From: Marinospirillum insulare DSM 21763
Lineage (GTDB): Bacteria > Pseudomonadota > Gammaproteobacteria > Pseudomonadales > Halomonadaceae
Direction: 5' to 3'
Assembly (NCBI RefSeq): GCF_000686905.1
Contig: NZ_JMLW01000011.1
Location: 1-64,000 of the forward strand
Length of the DNA stretch: 64,000 bases
Shown: positions 1-9,238 of the stretch, one piece after another
Position numbering within the stretch: the first letter of the stretch is position 1
Layout of the letters: each line of letters starts with the position of its first letter
Notes under the pieces: model-generated
What the model saw: only the letters and a program-made list of their open reading frames with translations
Told to the model about the DNA's origin: nothing
Database searches by the model: none
Made by a program: the position numbers and the translations under genes

Positions 1-131
1 AGATACCCAAGTATTACTCACCCGTCCGCCGCTCGTCAGCAAGAAGCAAGCTTCTCCTGTTACCGCTCGACTTGCATGTGTTAGGCCTGCCGCCAGCGTT
101 CAATCTGAGCCATGATCAAACTCTTCGGTTT
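1..131 (-). rRNA. rrs: 16S ribosomal RNA, 5' end (partial)
   Basis: The reverse complement of 106-125 is the universal bacterial 16S 5' primer site (AGAGTTTGATCATGGCTCAG), followed by the conserved text that opens small-subunit rRNA in gammaproteobacteria. By alignment with the E. coli 5' end, the mature RNA starts at about 131. The gene runs leftward out of the window, so only about 130 nt are present. It lies downstream of tyrS on the same strand, the same arrangement as one rrn operon of Pseudomonas aeruginosa. Confidence 0.97.
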
Positions 132-517
132 AAAATCATAGTGTCACTTAAGGTGACTAATCTTGGCTCAAGGTTTCAAACGAATACTTGAATCTCAACC
201 TGTCTAGTAAACTAAACCTGTAAAGCTTCTTATAAGCGCTTGCCTTGATATCTTGTGACTTCATCACAAGCCATCCCGCAAGCGCCCACATGAATGTTCC
301 TGATGCTTCATTCTTAAAGAGCGGTGACTCAAAGTAGCTAGTTAATCAATCTAACAAGCTGCTGAATCAGAGGAGCGTAGTCTACAGCGTTTCGCCCCAG
401 CGTCAAGCTTTGTTTTTAAATTCTTTAAAAGAAATACCTTTAAAAACAATCCTTTACACCCCTTGCCAAAGCTTTTCTAACTGCTTATTTCTAAGCACTC
501 CCTGACAAGAGAGGCGT
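132..517 (-). other. rRNA operon leader with boxA
   Basis: This gene-free stretch between the 16S 5' end and the promoter is the transcribed rrn leader. On the minus strand, at about 312-323, it contains GCTCTTTAAGA, a close match to the boxA antitermination signal (TGCTCTTTAACA) bound by NusB/NusE. The rest should form the 5' half of the RNase III processing stem; its partner lies 3' of 16S, outside the window. I see no open reading frame here. Confidence 0.7.
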
Positions 518-545
518 ATTATAGGCACTAACTTTTTAAACGCAA
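518..545 (-). promoter_or_regulatory. rrn P1-like sigma-70 promoter
   Basis: On the minus strand there is a -35 TTGCGT (rc of 540-545), a 16-bp spacer and a perfect -10 TATAAT (rc of 518-523). A GC-rich discriminator (ACGCCTC) follows. The 16-bp spacing and GC-rich discriminator are typical of stringently controlled rRNA P1 promoters. AT-rich sequence upstream could act as an UP element. The -35 box sits only about 27 bp past the tyrS stop codon, so read-through from tyrS into the rRNA operon is possible. Confidence 0.7.
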
Positions 546-571
546 GGGGTTTTTGAAAAAATATTACAAAA

Positions 572-1771
572 TTATACTAAGCGTACTTTTGCATAGTTTT
601 TCTTTCCTACTTGAATAACCTGCTCGCTGCCTTTTGCTAGACGGAAGGCTTCATCTACCACCTGATGATCAACCTTCACCGCACCTCTTTTTACTGCGTC
701 TTTTGCCTGCGCCCCATTGGCAGTTAAACCTGCTCGATTAATGATTGCAGCGATTGGTAAATCTGCCTCACCTTCAAGATCAACATCCACTTCGAGCAAG
801 TCTTCTGGTAACTCACCTTCTCCTAGACGGTTACCCGCCGACTTGTGCGCATTGGCTGCTGCTTCTTCACCGTGAAAACGCTCAATCAGTTCTCTTGCTA
901 GCAGTATTTTAATGTCTCTTGGATTGGCGCCTTGCTCTACATCTTTCTTTAATTGGTCGATTTCTGCCAAGCTCTTAAAAGATAGCAATTCAAAATAGCG
1001 CCAAATTAAGCTATCAGGCATAGAAACTAGCTTATTAAACATAACACCTGGCGCTTCATCTATACCTACATAGTTGCCTAAGGATTTCGACATTTTCTGC
1101 ACGCCGTCCAATCCTTCTAGTAAAGGCATAGTAATAACCACTTGTGGCTCCTGACCCCGACCCTTTTGAAGCTCTCGCCCCATTAACAAGTTGAATTTTT
1201 GATCGGTACCACCTAGCTCTATATCTGCCTGCATTGCTACTGAGTCGTAACCTTGAACTAGAGGATAAAGAAACTCATGTATAGCGATAGGCTGATTACT
1301 CTTGTAACGCTTTTCAAAATCATCCCGCTCTAACATACGCGCTACTGTCTGCTGTGCTGCCAAACCAATTAAATCTGAGGCAGACATTTTACTCATCCAC
1401 TCTGAGTTAAATACTACCTGCGTTTTCACTGGATCAAGCACTTTAAAAACTTGATCCTTATAGGTTTGTGCGTTCTCCATTACTTCTGCTTCAGTTAGCG
1501 GCTTACGGGTTACGTTCTTACCCGATGGATCACCAATACGGCCAGTGAAGTCACCTATTAAAAAAAGCACGGTATGGCCTAGATCTTGAAGCTGGCGTAA
1601 CTTATTTATTAATACTGTATGCCCTAGGTGTAAATCAGGAGCTGTAGGATCAAACCCAGCCTTTACTCTTAGCGGGCGATTTTCTGCTATTTTTTTTACT
1701 AGCTCTTCTTCAACTAGTATCTCGTGTGTTCCACGGCGAATAACTTCTAATGCCTCTTGCTGCTTATCCAT
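572..1771 (-). CDS. tyrS: Tyrosyl-tRNA synthetase
   Basis: Cytoplasmic class I aminoacyl-tRNA synthetase that charges tRNA-Tyr with tyrosine using ATP. The 399-aa protein has the HIGH-type signature HLGH (about residue 47), the class I KMSKS loop ([10 protein letters not shown], about residue 227) and a C-terminal S4 RNA-binding domain (about 335-399). Length and N-terminus ([19 protein letters not shown]) fit the TyrS form found next to an rrn operon in Pseudomonas. It is transcribed away from anmK across a 126-bp divergent gap. The reading frame is intact and nothing is unusual. Confidence 0.97.
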   Translation of the reverse strand: MDKQQEALEVIRRGTHEILVEEELVKKIAENRPLRVKAGFDPTAPDLHLGHTVLINKLRQLQDLGHTVLFLIGDFTGRIGDPSGKNVTRKPLTEAEVMENAQTYKDQVFKVLDPVKTQVVFNSEWMSKMSASDLIGLAAQQTVARMLERDDFEKRYKSNQPIAIHEFLYPLVQGYDSVAMQADIELGGTDQKFNLLMGRELQKGRGQEPQVVITMPLLEGLDGVQKMSKSLGNYVGIDEAPGVMFNKLVSMPDSLIWRYFELLSFKSLAEIDQLKKDVEQGANPRDIKILLARELIERFHGEEAAANAHKSAGNRLGEGELPEDLLEVDVDLEGEADLPIAAIINRAGLTANGAQAKDAVKRGAVKVDHQVVDEAFRLAKGSEQVIQVGKKNYAKVRLV

Positions 1772-1897
1772 TACTTTTCCTTACTTATCAATAGGGTGGT
1801 TTTAATACTTAGCCGTGTTCAGCCTAAAAATTTGTGGCAAAGTATAACACTAGGAAATAACTAATTAACCTTCTCACATTAACTCTAAGGAAAATTC

Positions 1898-3013
1898 ATG
1901 AGCAGCCATTATGTTGGCATGATGTCAGGCACCAGCCTAGATGCAGTCGACGCACTATTAATTGATTTTAGCCTTAGCCAACCAAAACTAATCAAGCGCT
2001 GCTCGGTAGACCTACCCATTAAGCTAAAAGAGCTACTGACTTTTTTAGCTCATTCACAAAACCTAACCTTTAGACAATTAGCTGAAGCAGAAGATGGATT
2101 AACACGGCTCTATGCTGATTGCGCTTTGCAGCTTTTAGCAAACCTGCCAAACAATCTCCAACCTAAGGCCATGGGCTGTCATGGACAAACGCTAGAACAC
2201 CAGCCTAATTTAGCACCCAGTTATACTTTACAATTACTCAACCCTAGCCTACTTGCAGAGCTAACTGGACAAAATATAATCGCTGACTTTCGGCGAAGGG
2301 ATTTAGCAGCGGGTGGCCAGGCTGCACCTTTGGTGCCGGCTTTTCACCGCAATGTATTCCAGTCTTTAGCCAAAGATAGGATTATTGTGAATTTAGGCGG
2401 CATCGCTAATGTGACTTACCTACCTAAAAGTTTAGAACAAGATGTAATTGGCTTTGATACCGGGCCGGCTAATTTACTGCTTGATTACTGGCATCAGCTG
2501 CATTGGAAGCAACCCTTTGACGAAGGCGGTCAAAATGCTTCAGGCGGAAAATTACTAACTAGATTACTTGAAGCTGCCTTAGAAGATGAGTTTTTTTCCT
2601 TGCCAGCACCTAAAAGTACCGGTCGTGAAAAGTTTAACCCTAACTGGTTAACTAAACTTCTCTCAGGCTTCTCAAAAGAACAATTGAATGCACAGGACGT
2701 ACTTAGAACTTTAACTGAACTTACTGCTGCCTCTTTGACTGATCAAATACAGTTACTTGATCCTGACAGCGAAGCTGAAATATTTATTTGTGGCGGGGGT
2801 TGGAAGAACAGTTTTTTAATAGAAAGGATTCGCAAACTATCGCCTGCTCAAAAAATCGCTTCTACTGAGGTTCTAGGTATTCCACCTCAGGATGTAGAAG
2901 CAGCTGCCTTTGCTTGGCTAGCTTGGCGACACGTGCAAAATAAAAGTGGCAACCTTCCTAGTGTAACAGGCGCTTTAGGCGAAAGAGTGCTAGGTGGATT
3001 TTATCCTGCCTAG
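1898..3013 (+). CDS. anmK: Anhydro-N-acetylmuramic acid kinase
   Basis: Peptidoglycan recycling enzyme. It phosphorylates and opens 1,6-anhydro-MurNAc to MurNAc-6-phosphate with ATP in the cytoplasm. The 371-aa product begins with the family signature GMMSGTSLDAVDA (residues 7-19) and contains the conserved DFRRRDLAAGGQGAPLVP-like segment (about 130-145; here AAGGQAAPLVP) and the IGFDTGPAN substrate-binding motif (about 183). A good ribosome site (AAGGA) precedes the ATG. It is convergent with erpA, only 13 bp apart, as in Pseudomonas. Confidence 0.96.
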   Translation: MSSHYVGMMSGTSLDAVDALLIDFSLSQPKLIKRCSVDLPIKLKELLTFLAHSQNLTFRQLAEAEDGLTRLYADCALQLLANLPNNLQPKAMGCHGQTLEHQPNLAPSYTLQLLNPSLLAELTGQNIIADFRRRDLAAGGQAAPLVPAFHRNVFQSLAKDRIIVNLGGIANVTYLPKSLEQDVIGFDTGPANLLLDYWHQLHWKQPFDEGGQNASGGKLLTRLLEAALEDEFFSLPAPKSTGREKFNPNWLTKLLSGFSKEQLNAQDVLRTLTELTAASLTDQIQLLDPDSEAEIFICGGGWKNSFLIERIRKLSPAQKIASTEVLGIPPQDVEAAAFAWLAWRHVQNKSGNLPSVTGALGERVLGGFYPA

Positions 3014-3026
3014 TCTTTTGTGTCAG

Positions 3027-3380
3027 TTACACTGAGAAAGAGGAACCACAACCACAAGTAGTTGATGCATTAGGGTTAACGATAATAAACCTTGCCCCTT
3101 CTAACCCTTCAACATAATCGACAGTTGAACCACTTAAATAAGGGTAACTAAGTTCATCAAGTAAAAAACGAACGCCCTGCTCATCAATAACAGTGTCATC
3201 TGGCTGAATTTGATCATCGAAATCAAAACCATACTGAAAACCTGAGCAACCACCACCCGTCACATAGACACGAAGGCTCAAATCAGAATTAGATTCTTCT
3301 TCTACTAGACTTTGCACTTTCTTAATTGCGGCAGGAGTGGCGAGAAGTGCTTGAGGTACAAAACTTACGGCAGAGGTCAT
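3027..3380 (-). CDS. erpA: Iron-sulfur cluster insertion protein ErpA
   Basis: A-type carrier that delivers Fe-S clusters to apo-proteins, including isoprenoid enzymes. The 117-aa protein has the three invariant cysteines of the HesB/IscA fold: one in [11 protein letters not shown] (about residue 45) and two in the C-terminal TTCGCGSSF (about 109-111). The ErpA assignment over IscA rests on its position beside anmK and argC, as in Pseudomonas, and its distance from any isc genes. It is probably monocistronic, with a 105-bp gap before the bactofilin gene. Confidence 0.95.
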   Translation of the reverse strand: MTSAVSFVPQALLATPAAIKKVQSLVEEESNSDLSLRVYVTGGGCSGFQYGFDFDDQIQPDDTVIDEQGVRFLLDELSYPYLSGSTVDYVEGLEGARFIIVNPNASTTCGCGSSFSV

Positions 3381-3485
3381 ATATTTAACTCCAAGATGCT
3401 GAGTTAAAGTTTGACTTAACCCAGCACTCTAGTCAAGTATGCAAGTACCAGCTAGTTGCCAATTGCTAGCAACTAGCTGTAGCTG

Positions 3486-4019
3486 TTACTTTTTAGCTAA
3501 ATCCTTAGGAGGAACATTTATCTGATTTGGCTCAGCCACTGGAGAAGCTGCTAGCTTTGGAGCAACACTAGCTTTGCTTTCTTTATTTGTATCAACTGTT
3601 CCTTTAGGTTTTTCTCGGGTCACTTGTTTAGGCATTTTTGCCCTTTCGTTACCCTTACCACTCTTGTAGCGATGTGCTAGGCGACCATCAACTTGAGAAC
3701 CCATAACCATCTCTACTGTATTGTAGAAAATATCCCCTTTGATAGCGGCTTTAGCAGCTAATTCTAAATGCTCACAAGAATGAACATCGCCTACAATAGT
3801 TCCGTTAACAATGACATGAGGAACAGATACTTCACCCTCGACAAAGCCTTTGTCACTTACTCTTAATACTGCCTTAGACTCATCATCAGCAATAATATTC
3901 CCATAAACTTTACCGTCTATATGAAGACCGCCAGAAAAGTGTATATCTCCAACTATCTCTGCTTTACCTGATATTAGAGTGTCGAAATTATTGCTCGGTG
4001 GCGTTTTATTCCCAAACAT
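3486..4019 (-). CDS. Bactofilin (polymer-forming cytoskeletal protein)
   Basis: The 177-aa protein belongs to the bactofilin family (formerly DUF583). These proteins self-assemble into nucleotide-independent filaments and scaffold cell-shape or envelope enzymes. The central right-handed beta-helix (about residues 15-110) shows the repeating hydrophobic-glycine pattern (GKAEIVGDIHFSGGLHIDGK, then VNGTIVGDVHSCEHLEL). The N-terminus is short and the C-terminal tail is basic, proline-rich and probably disordered. Its start abuts the stop of the upstream coiled-coil membrane protein gene, so the two form a two-gene operon and may work together. Confidence 0.9.
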   Translation of the reverse strand: MFGNKTPPSNNFDTLISGKAEIVGDIHFSGGLHIDGKVYGNIIADDESKAVLRVSDKGFVEGEVSVPHVIVNGTIVGDVHSCEHLELAAKAAIKGDIFYNTVEMVMGSQVDGRLAHRYKSGKGNERAKMPKQVTREKPKGTVDTNKESKASVAPKLAASPVAEPNQINVPPKDLAKK

Positions 4020-4757
4020 TTACTTGGTCTCCTGGCTAATCCAGTCAAATTCTGTTTCGATGCGCATAGCTTTGTTTCCAGTTGATTGCAAAATTACCTG
4101 TACTTTTTCTGGCTTGAAGTCTTCTGGCAAGTGTATCTGTCCTGCTACGTTTTGAAAGAAACGAAACCTAAACCGAACACTTAGCTCATCAACCTCAGGC
4201 GAAACATCTTTTAGTGGCAAGGTAACATTTAAGGTTTTTCCACGAGACCCAACCAAACTAACCAAGGCGCGCCCTTCAATAAATGAATTATTATCAGTAA
4301 CTTGAGTGATAACTAACTGATAATCAAATACGCCAGCATCTTCTGTTGGCTTAATATCAAATCTATCTATTCTAAGCCCACGGTCAGCTTTTTCAGGTGC
4401 CATAACTCGCTGATAAAAATGCAACTCATTTTCTAATTTTGCAATTCGCGCATTTAAGTTGAGCACTGTTTGCTGTACCTCTTGCTGGGCTTGCTTATCA
4501 ACAGCATTACTACTTTCAGTGACCAACACTCTACGTCTTAACTCAACCAATTCTTTTTCTTGTTGGCGTGCCGTAATTCTAAGTTCGTTACGCTCAACAA
4601 CTGCTGTACCACGCTCATGCCATATAGACCACTGCCCAAAATAATAACCACCAACAGCCAGTGCAAGCATCAAACATAAAACAATTACACGAGTAATTAG
4701 ACGCCGGGCCGGGTTATAAGCAACGATCTCCAGGCGTTCGCCCTGTCCTTTATTCAT
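4020..4757 (-). CDS. DUF6776-type membrane-anchored coiled-coil protein
   Basis: The 245-aa protein has a basic N-terminus, one transmembrane segment (about residues 20-45, VIVLCLMLALAVGGYYFGQW) and a predicted periplasmic coiled coil (about 55-125, rich in E, Q, R and L heptads). A beta-rich C-terminal domain follows. This layout matches the uncharacterised family found next to bactofilin genes in Pseudomonas-like genomes; no biochemical role is known to me. The stop codon is directly followed by the bactofilin start, so translational coupling is likely. Partnership with the bactofilin is an inference from position. Confidence 0.75.
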   Translation of the reverse strand: MNKGQGERLEIVAYNPARRLITRVIVLCLMLALAVGGYYFGQWSIWHERGTAVVERNELRITARQQEKELVELRRRVLVTESSNAVDKQAQQEVQQTVLNLNARIAKLENELHFYQRVMAPEKADRGLRIDRFDIKPTEDAGVFDYQLVITQVTDNNSFIEGRALVSLVGSRGKTLNVTLPLKDVSPEVDELSVRFRFRFFQNVAGQIHLPEDFKPEKVQVILQSTGNKAMRIETEFDWISQETK

Positions 4758-4792
4758 TTTTTTATCCGCAACTGCTTAGTTAACTACAAAGC

Positions 4793-5842
4793 TTAGGGCA
4801 TAAGTCCTGCATAGGTTAACCCTGCCAGCTCATCCTGACCAAACATGATATTCATGTTTTGTATTGCCTGTCCGCTGGCACCTTTGACCAAGTTGTCAAT
4901 AACTGCAAGAACAATAACTAAATCACTGCCTTGTGGTCTGTGTAATCCGATTCTACACACATTTGCCCCGCGCACACTACGAGTTTCTGGACAAGAGTTC
5001 CACGGCATTATATCCACAGACGGCTCATTCTTGTAGCGCATTTCAAAAAGTTCTTGTAACTCTGCGTCGGTTAATCCTTGGTTCGCCGTATTCAAACGCA
5101 CGTAAAGCGTTGCATGAATACCACGTATCATAGGTAACAAATGCGGCACAAATGTTAAGCCTACTGGTTGACCAGCAGCCTTGGTTAACTCTTGAGTTAT
5201 CTCTGGGTGATGTCGATGATTACCGACAGCATAGGCTTTGATGCTTTCTGCCGCCTCACAAAAGAGCGATGGAACTTTAGCCCCTCGACCCGCACCTGAC
5301 ACACCTGTTTTACAGTCAGCAATAACCCCTTGGGTTTCTACTAGGCCTTTTTCAAACAAAGGCAACAGCCCAAGTTCCACTGCTGTTGGGTAGCAGCCTG
5401 GTACTGCAATTAAGCGTGCAGTTTTTATTTCTTCTCTAGCTATTTCTGGCAAACCGTAAACAGATTCTTTTAAAAGCTCTGGAGCACCATGCGGCTGGCC
5501 ATACCACTCAGCCCACTCCTCAGCATTGTTTAACCTAAAGTCAGCAGACAAATCGATTACTCTTGTGCCAGCATCTAATAATTCACCCGCAAGCGCATGA
5601 GCAACACCGTGAGGCGTAGCAAAGAAAACCACATCGCAAGCGGCTAAAAGCGCAACATCTGGCTCTGTAAAGAAAAGGTTAGAGTAGTGACCTCGTAAGT
5701 TAGGGTACATTTCTGCAACACCAACGCCTGCCTCAGAGCGTGAAGTTATAACTTCAACCTGTGCATTCGGGTGAGATGCTAGAAGTCGCAGCAATTCAAC
5801 ACCTGTGTATCCTGTACCACCAACAATACCTATTTTTATCAC
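4793..5842 (-). CDS. argC: N-acetyl-gamma-glutamyl-phosphate reductase
   Basis: Third step of arginine synthesis: NADPH-dependent reduction of N-acetylglutamyl phosphate to the semialdehyde. The 349-aa protein has an N-terminal Rossmann motif [17 protein letters not shown] (residues 5-21), the catalytic cysteine in AVPGCYPTA (about residue 149) and a conserved HRHHPEI segment (about 208). Its length is normal for the long ArgC form. It is upstream of the coiled-coil/bactofilin pair on the same strand with a 35-bp gap, so co-transcription is possible. Confidence 0.97.
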   Translation of the reverse strand: MIKIGIVGGTGYTGVELLRLLASHPNAQVEVITSRSEAGVGVAEMYPNLRGHYSNLFFTEPDVALLAACDVVFFATPHGVAHALAGELLDAGTRVIDLSADFRLNNAEEWAEWYGQPHGAPELLKESVYGLPEIAREEIKTARLIAVPGCYPTAVELGLLPLFEKGLVETQGVIADCKTGVSGAGRGAKVPSLFCEAAESIKAYAVGNHRHHPEITQELTKAAGQPVGLTFVPHLLPMIRGIHATLYVRLNTANQGLTDAELQELFEMRYKNEPSVDIMPWNSCPETRSVRGANVCRIGLHRPQGSDLVIVLAVIDNLVKGASGQAIQNMNIMFGQDELAGLTYAGLMP

Positions 5843-5998
5843 TTTACTCTCCTAACCGTTATTGCTTAGTCTTTTACTCTAGGCGTGTAATCAATAATAC
5901 ACAAAATCACTTGTTAAGTATGCCACCTAAATACGTCTTATTACCTTTAGAAGCTATGTTAGAGTATCCTTCTTTTCTTTTACTCGCTTGGATTACTA

Positions 5999-6436
5999 AT
6001 GACTTACTTATGGCTTAAAGCCTTCCACCTGATTGCTGTAGTCACTTGGTTTGCTGCACTTTTTTATCTTCCAAGACTGTTTGTTTATCACTCACAGGCT
6101 TTAAAGGAAGGCGATACACAAGGAGTAGAGCGCTTTAAAACAATGGAGCGCAAACTTTACAGAGGTATAATGAATCCCTCCATGGTCGCCGTGCTCTTGC
6201 TAGGTACTGGCTTACTTAGCTTGAACTTTGCGGGCTACTTAGCTCAAACTTGGTTGCAGATTAAACTAGGTTTAATCGTCTTATTGCTAATTTACCATTT
6301 TTGGTGTGGTATCCTGCAACGCAGCTTGGCTTTAGATAATAATAAGCAAAGTGAAACTTGGTATCGTGTTTTTAACGAACTACCCGTCTTTATACTTATT
6401 TTTGTTGTGCTCCTGGCGATTATCAAGCCTTGGTAA
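5999..6436 (+). CDS. hemJ: Protoporphyrinogen IX oxidase, HemJ type
   Basis: Inner-membrane haem protein that oxidises protoporphyrinogen IX to protoporphyrin IX in haem synthesis, replacing HemG or HemY. The 145-aa protein has four hydrophobic helices. Its conserved histidine lies near the start (KAFHLIAVVTWFAALFYLPR, residues 6-25), and the family PRLFVYH motif follows. The thiamine genes and hemL lie just downstream, putting two tetrapyrrole genes in the same stretch. The ATG at 5999 has only a weak ribosome site (GGA), but the family N-terminus supports it. Confidence 0.9.
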   Translation: MTYLWLKAFHLIAVVTWFAALFYLPRLFVYHSQALKEGDTQGVERFKTMERKLYRGIMNPSMVAVLLLGTGLLSLNFAGYLAQTWLQIKLGLIVLLLIYHFWCGILQRSLALDNNKQSETWYRVFNELPVFILIFVVLLAIIKPW

Positions 6437-6455
6437 AGCATTGGACGTTTGAACT

Positions 6456-7277
6456 ATGATCAAACTTGGGGTTCACCCTAATTTTCAAAAAAAACATCCA
6501 CCTGTACTTGCTATTGGCGGGCACGACCCTTCAAGTGGAGCTGGCATAATTGCAGATGCTCAAGCTATTTTAGGCTTAGGTGCTTGGCCTATCACTTTGA
6601 TTTCCTGTTTAACGGCTCAAAACACCCAACAAGTAAAACAAATTACTTACCAGCCCATTGAAGCACTTCAGCTACAGTTAGAAGTGTTACTTGCTGACTT
6701 CACACCTGCAGCCATAAAGCTGGGTGTCTTGGGTAGTTTAGAGGTGCAAGAGTTAGTTGCAAAACTAATTAAACGCTACCCTCAAACATCTTTGGTTATT
6801 GATCCAGTACTGGCTAGCACCAGCGGCACCAGCTTCACAAGCGACAGTTTAATAGGGCATCTAAAAGAAGAAATTCTACCCTACGCCACCCTTATTACAC
6901 CTAACCTGCAAGAGCTAGAGCAGCTAGTTCCAAACAAAGAAACCGTTGAAAGCCAAGCTCAAGAACTCATTAAGCTTGGCTGCAAAGCCGTCTTAGTGAC
7001 CGGTGTTCATAAACAAACGCACACTGTCAGAAACTTGCTTTTTACCAATTCAACTAACGAGCCCTTAGTAAACCGTTGGCAACGTTTAGAAGGTGAGTTT
7101 CATGGTTCAGGCTGCACACTTGCTTCGGCTGTTGCTGCCTTGCTTGCCCGTGGAGAAGCACTCCCGCAAGCCTCTGTTAAAGCGCAAGACTACACTTGGC
7201 AGAGTTTAGACAAAGCACTCAAGCTTACCGAAGGTCAGTTACTACCCCTTAGAATTCGAGAAGATAATCATGCCTAA
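6456..7277 (+). CDS. thiD: Hydroxymethylpyrimidine/phosphomethylpyrimidine kinase
   Basis: Phosphorylates HMP and HMP-phosphate with ATP to supply the pyrimidine half of thiamine. The 273-aa ribokinase-fold protein has the N-terminal IGGHDPSSGAGIIADAQA motif (about 21-38), the central LVIDPVLASTSG (about 115) and the C-terminal anion hole EGEFHGSGCTLASA (about 212). Its last 8 bases overlap the thiE start, so the two are translationally coupled. I see no TPP riboswitch upstream. Confidence 0.95.
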   Translation: MIKLGVHPNFQKKHPPVLAIGGHDPSSGAGIIADAQAILGLGAWPITLISCLTAQNTQQVKQITYQPIEALQLQLEVLLADFTPAAIKLGVLGSLEVQELVAKLIKRYPQTSLVIDPVLASTSGTSFTSDSLIGHLKEEILPYATLITPNLQELEQLVPNKETVESQAQELIKLGCKAVLVTGVHKQTHTVRNLLFTNSTNEPLVNRWQRLEGEFHGSGCTLASAVAALLARGEALPQASVKAQDYTWQSLDKALKLTEGQLLPLRIREDNHA

Positions 7278-7956
7278 TCAACAAGCATTACGAGGCATTT
7301 ATGCAATAACTGATGCAGACCTACTAGCTGACGATACTCAGCTACAAACAGCTGCTGAGTCTGCAATGCGTGGTGGCCTAAAACTCCTGCAATACCGTGA
7401 TAAAACAGCAGACCCTAGTAAAGCATTGCGCCAAGCCCGTCTTTTAGCAGACCTGTGCCTTAGCTACAATTGCCAACTGATTATTAATGATGACCCAGAA
7501 CTTGCTAAAGCAGCTAATGCCGCAGGTGTTCACCTAGGTCAAAGCGACTCCAATCTTATTGATGCACGTGAGTTATTAGGTAAAAAGGCCATTATTGGTA
7601 GCACTTGCCATAACAGCATTGAGCTAGCTTCTCTAGCTGCTCAATCGGGTGCTAGCTACCTTGCTTTTGGTCGTTTTTTTCCTTCTTTAACCAAGCCCCA
7701 AGCTCCATCAGCCTGTTTAGATATTTTAAAAGTTGCTAGCCAGTTTAACTTACCGCTCGTAGCTATAGGTGGCATACAGCCAGAGCACCTTCCAAGTTTA
7801 GCTAAGGCGGGGGCGAGCATGGTTGCAGTCGTAGCAGGTATTTTTGCTCAACCCTGCCCCAAAACCGCAGTAGAGACTTATCGCAATATTTTCGAACCCA
7901 CTCTTTCTTTTACTTCTTATGAGGCCAATTATGACACGCTCAGCAGATCTGTTTAA
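7270..7956 (+). CDS. thiE: Thiamine-phosphate synthase
   Basis: Joins HMP pyrophosphate and thiazole phosphate to make thiamine monophosphate. The 228-aa TIM-barrel protein shows [10 protein letters not shown] (about 36-45), [22 protein letters not shown] (split around residue 80; pyrophosphate and Mg site), GSTCHNSIE (about 117) and VAIGGI (about 164). It overlaps thiD by 8 nt at its start and hemL by 26 nt at its end. The packing is tight, as in the Pseudomonas thiD-thiE-hemL operon. Confidence 0.95.
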   Translation: MPNQQALRGIYAITDADLLADDTQLQTAAESAMRGGLKLLQYRDKTADPSKALRQARLLADLCLSYNCQLIINDDPELAKAANAAGVHLGQSDSNLIDARELLGKKAIIGSTCHNSIELASLAAQSGASYLAFGRFFPSLTKPQAPSACLDILKVASQFNLPLVAIGGIQPEHLPSLAKAGASMVAVVAGIFAQPCPKTAVETYRNIFEPTLSFTSYEANYDTLSRSV

Positions 7957-9214
7957 ACGTGCGCAAGAATTTATTCCAGGTGGCGTTAACTCACCTGTCC
8001 GTGCCTTTAAAGGCGTTGGTGGAACACCTTTATTTATAAAAAAGGCTGAAGGTGCATACCTAGTTGATGAAGATGACCAACGCTATATAGATTACATTGG
8101 CTCTTGGGGGCCGATGATTACGGGTCATGCTGATAAAGATATTTTAGATGTAGTGCGTAGCCGTTTAGATTTAGGTTTATCTTATGGTGCACCTACTGAG
8201 CTAGAAACTGAAATGGCTGAAGTGCTTTGTAAGCTAGTACCCTCTATGCAAAAAGTACGCATGGTGAACTCAGGTACTGAAGCAACCATGAGCGCTATTC
8301 GCTTAGCAAGAGGTTACACAGGTCGAGATAAAATTGTAAAATTTGAAGGTTGCTACCATGGTCATAGCGACTCCTTACTTGTGAAAGCAGGTTCTGGCGC
8401 ACTAACTTTTGGTGTGCCTACCTCCCCGGGTGTACCTGCAGACCTTGCACAACACACATTAACTCTCACATTTAATGACATTGAGGGTGTACGCGCTTGC
8501 TTTAAAGAGTTAGGCGACCAAATTGCTTGCATTATTGTTGAACCAGTAGCAGGGAATATGAACTGCATTCCACCCCAAGCAGGTTTTTTAGAAGCCTTAC
8601 GTGAGGTGTGTACAGAGAGCGGCGCATTATTAATTTTTGATGAAGTAATGACAGGTTTTCGAGTTGCCTTAGGTGGCGCACAAGAACACTATAAAGTGGA
8701 CCCGGACTTAACCACCTTAGGTAAAATAGTTGGCGGTGGTTTTCCAGTAGGTGCTTTTGGTGGCAAGGCTGAATTTATGGATAAGCTCTCCCCACTAGGG
8801 CCTGTTTACCAAGCGGGTACATTGTCTGGTAATCCCTTAGCTATGGCTGCAGGATTAGCACTACTTAAAAAAGTCAGTCAGGCTGATTTCCATAAACAGT
8901 TAAGCAGCTATGCCAAGCGCCTCTGCCAAGGCTTAGAAGAAAGAGCTAAGGCTGCTGGCATACCTTTTGTTACACAACAAGCAGGCGGTATGTTTGGCTT
9001 GTTTTTTACTGAGCAATCGGCCGTTAATAACTTTGCTGATGCGACTGCATGCAACCTAGAGCGGTTCAATGCCTTCTTTCATGCCATGCTTAAAGAGGGT
9101 GTTTATTTAGCACCATCCGCTTATGAAGCAGGCTTTATTTCTTCCGCTCACCAAGAAGAAGAACTGGAAGCAACTTTAAATGCAGCAGAGCAAGCTTTTG
9201 CTAGCTTAAAATAA
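7931..9214 (+). CDS. hemL: Glutamate-1-semialdehyde 2,1-aminomutase
   Basis: PLP enzyme that converts glutamate-1-semialdehyde to 5-aminolevulinate, the C5 entry to haem. I choose ATG 7931 ([12 protein letters not shown]) over the in-frame ATG 7919 because a GAGG ribosome site sits 7 nt before 7931 and the family N-terminus begins there (427 aa). Markers are [10 protein letters not shown] (about 17), the PLP-binding region ending in the Schiff-base lysine [10 protein letters not shown] (about 262-271), and [11 protein letters not shown] (about 236). It overlaps thiE by 26 nt. Confidence 0.96.
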   Translation: MTRSADLFKRAQEFIPGGVNSPVRAFKGVGGTPLFIKKAEGAYLVDEDDQRYIDYIGSWGPMITGHADKDILDVVRSRLDLGLSYGAPTELETEMAEVLCKLVPSMQKVRMVNSGTEATMSAIRLARGYTGRDKIVKFEGCYHGHSDSLLVKAGSGALTFGVPTSPGVPADLAQHTLTLTFNDIEGVRACFKELGDQIACIIVEPVAGNMNCIPPQAGFLEALREVCTESGALLIFDEVMTGFRVALGGAQEHYKVDPDLTTLGKIVGGGFPVGAFGGKAEFMDKLSPLGPVYQAGTLSGNPLAMAAGLALLKKVSQADFHKQLSSYAKRLCQGLEERAKAAGIPFVTQQAGGMFGLFFTEQSAVNNFADATACNLERFNAFFHAMLKEGVYLAPSAYEAGFISSAHQEEELEATLNAAEQAFASLK

Positions 9215-9238
9215 ATTCATTTCACCAAGGAGCTGCTC

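Noticed and set aside
5761-6018. 85-codon plus-strand frame overlapping argC and hemJ starts
   Set aside because: It runs antisense to argC and into hemJ in another frame; the hemJ start is supported by its conserved N-terminus.
6436-6456. TPP riboswitch before thiD
   Set aside because: The 19-bp gap is too short and no thi-box sequence is present upstream of hemJ either.
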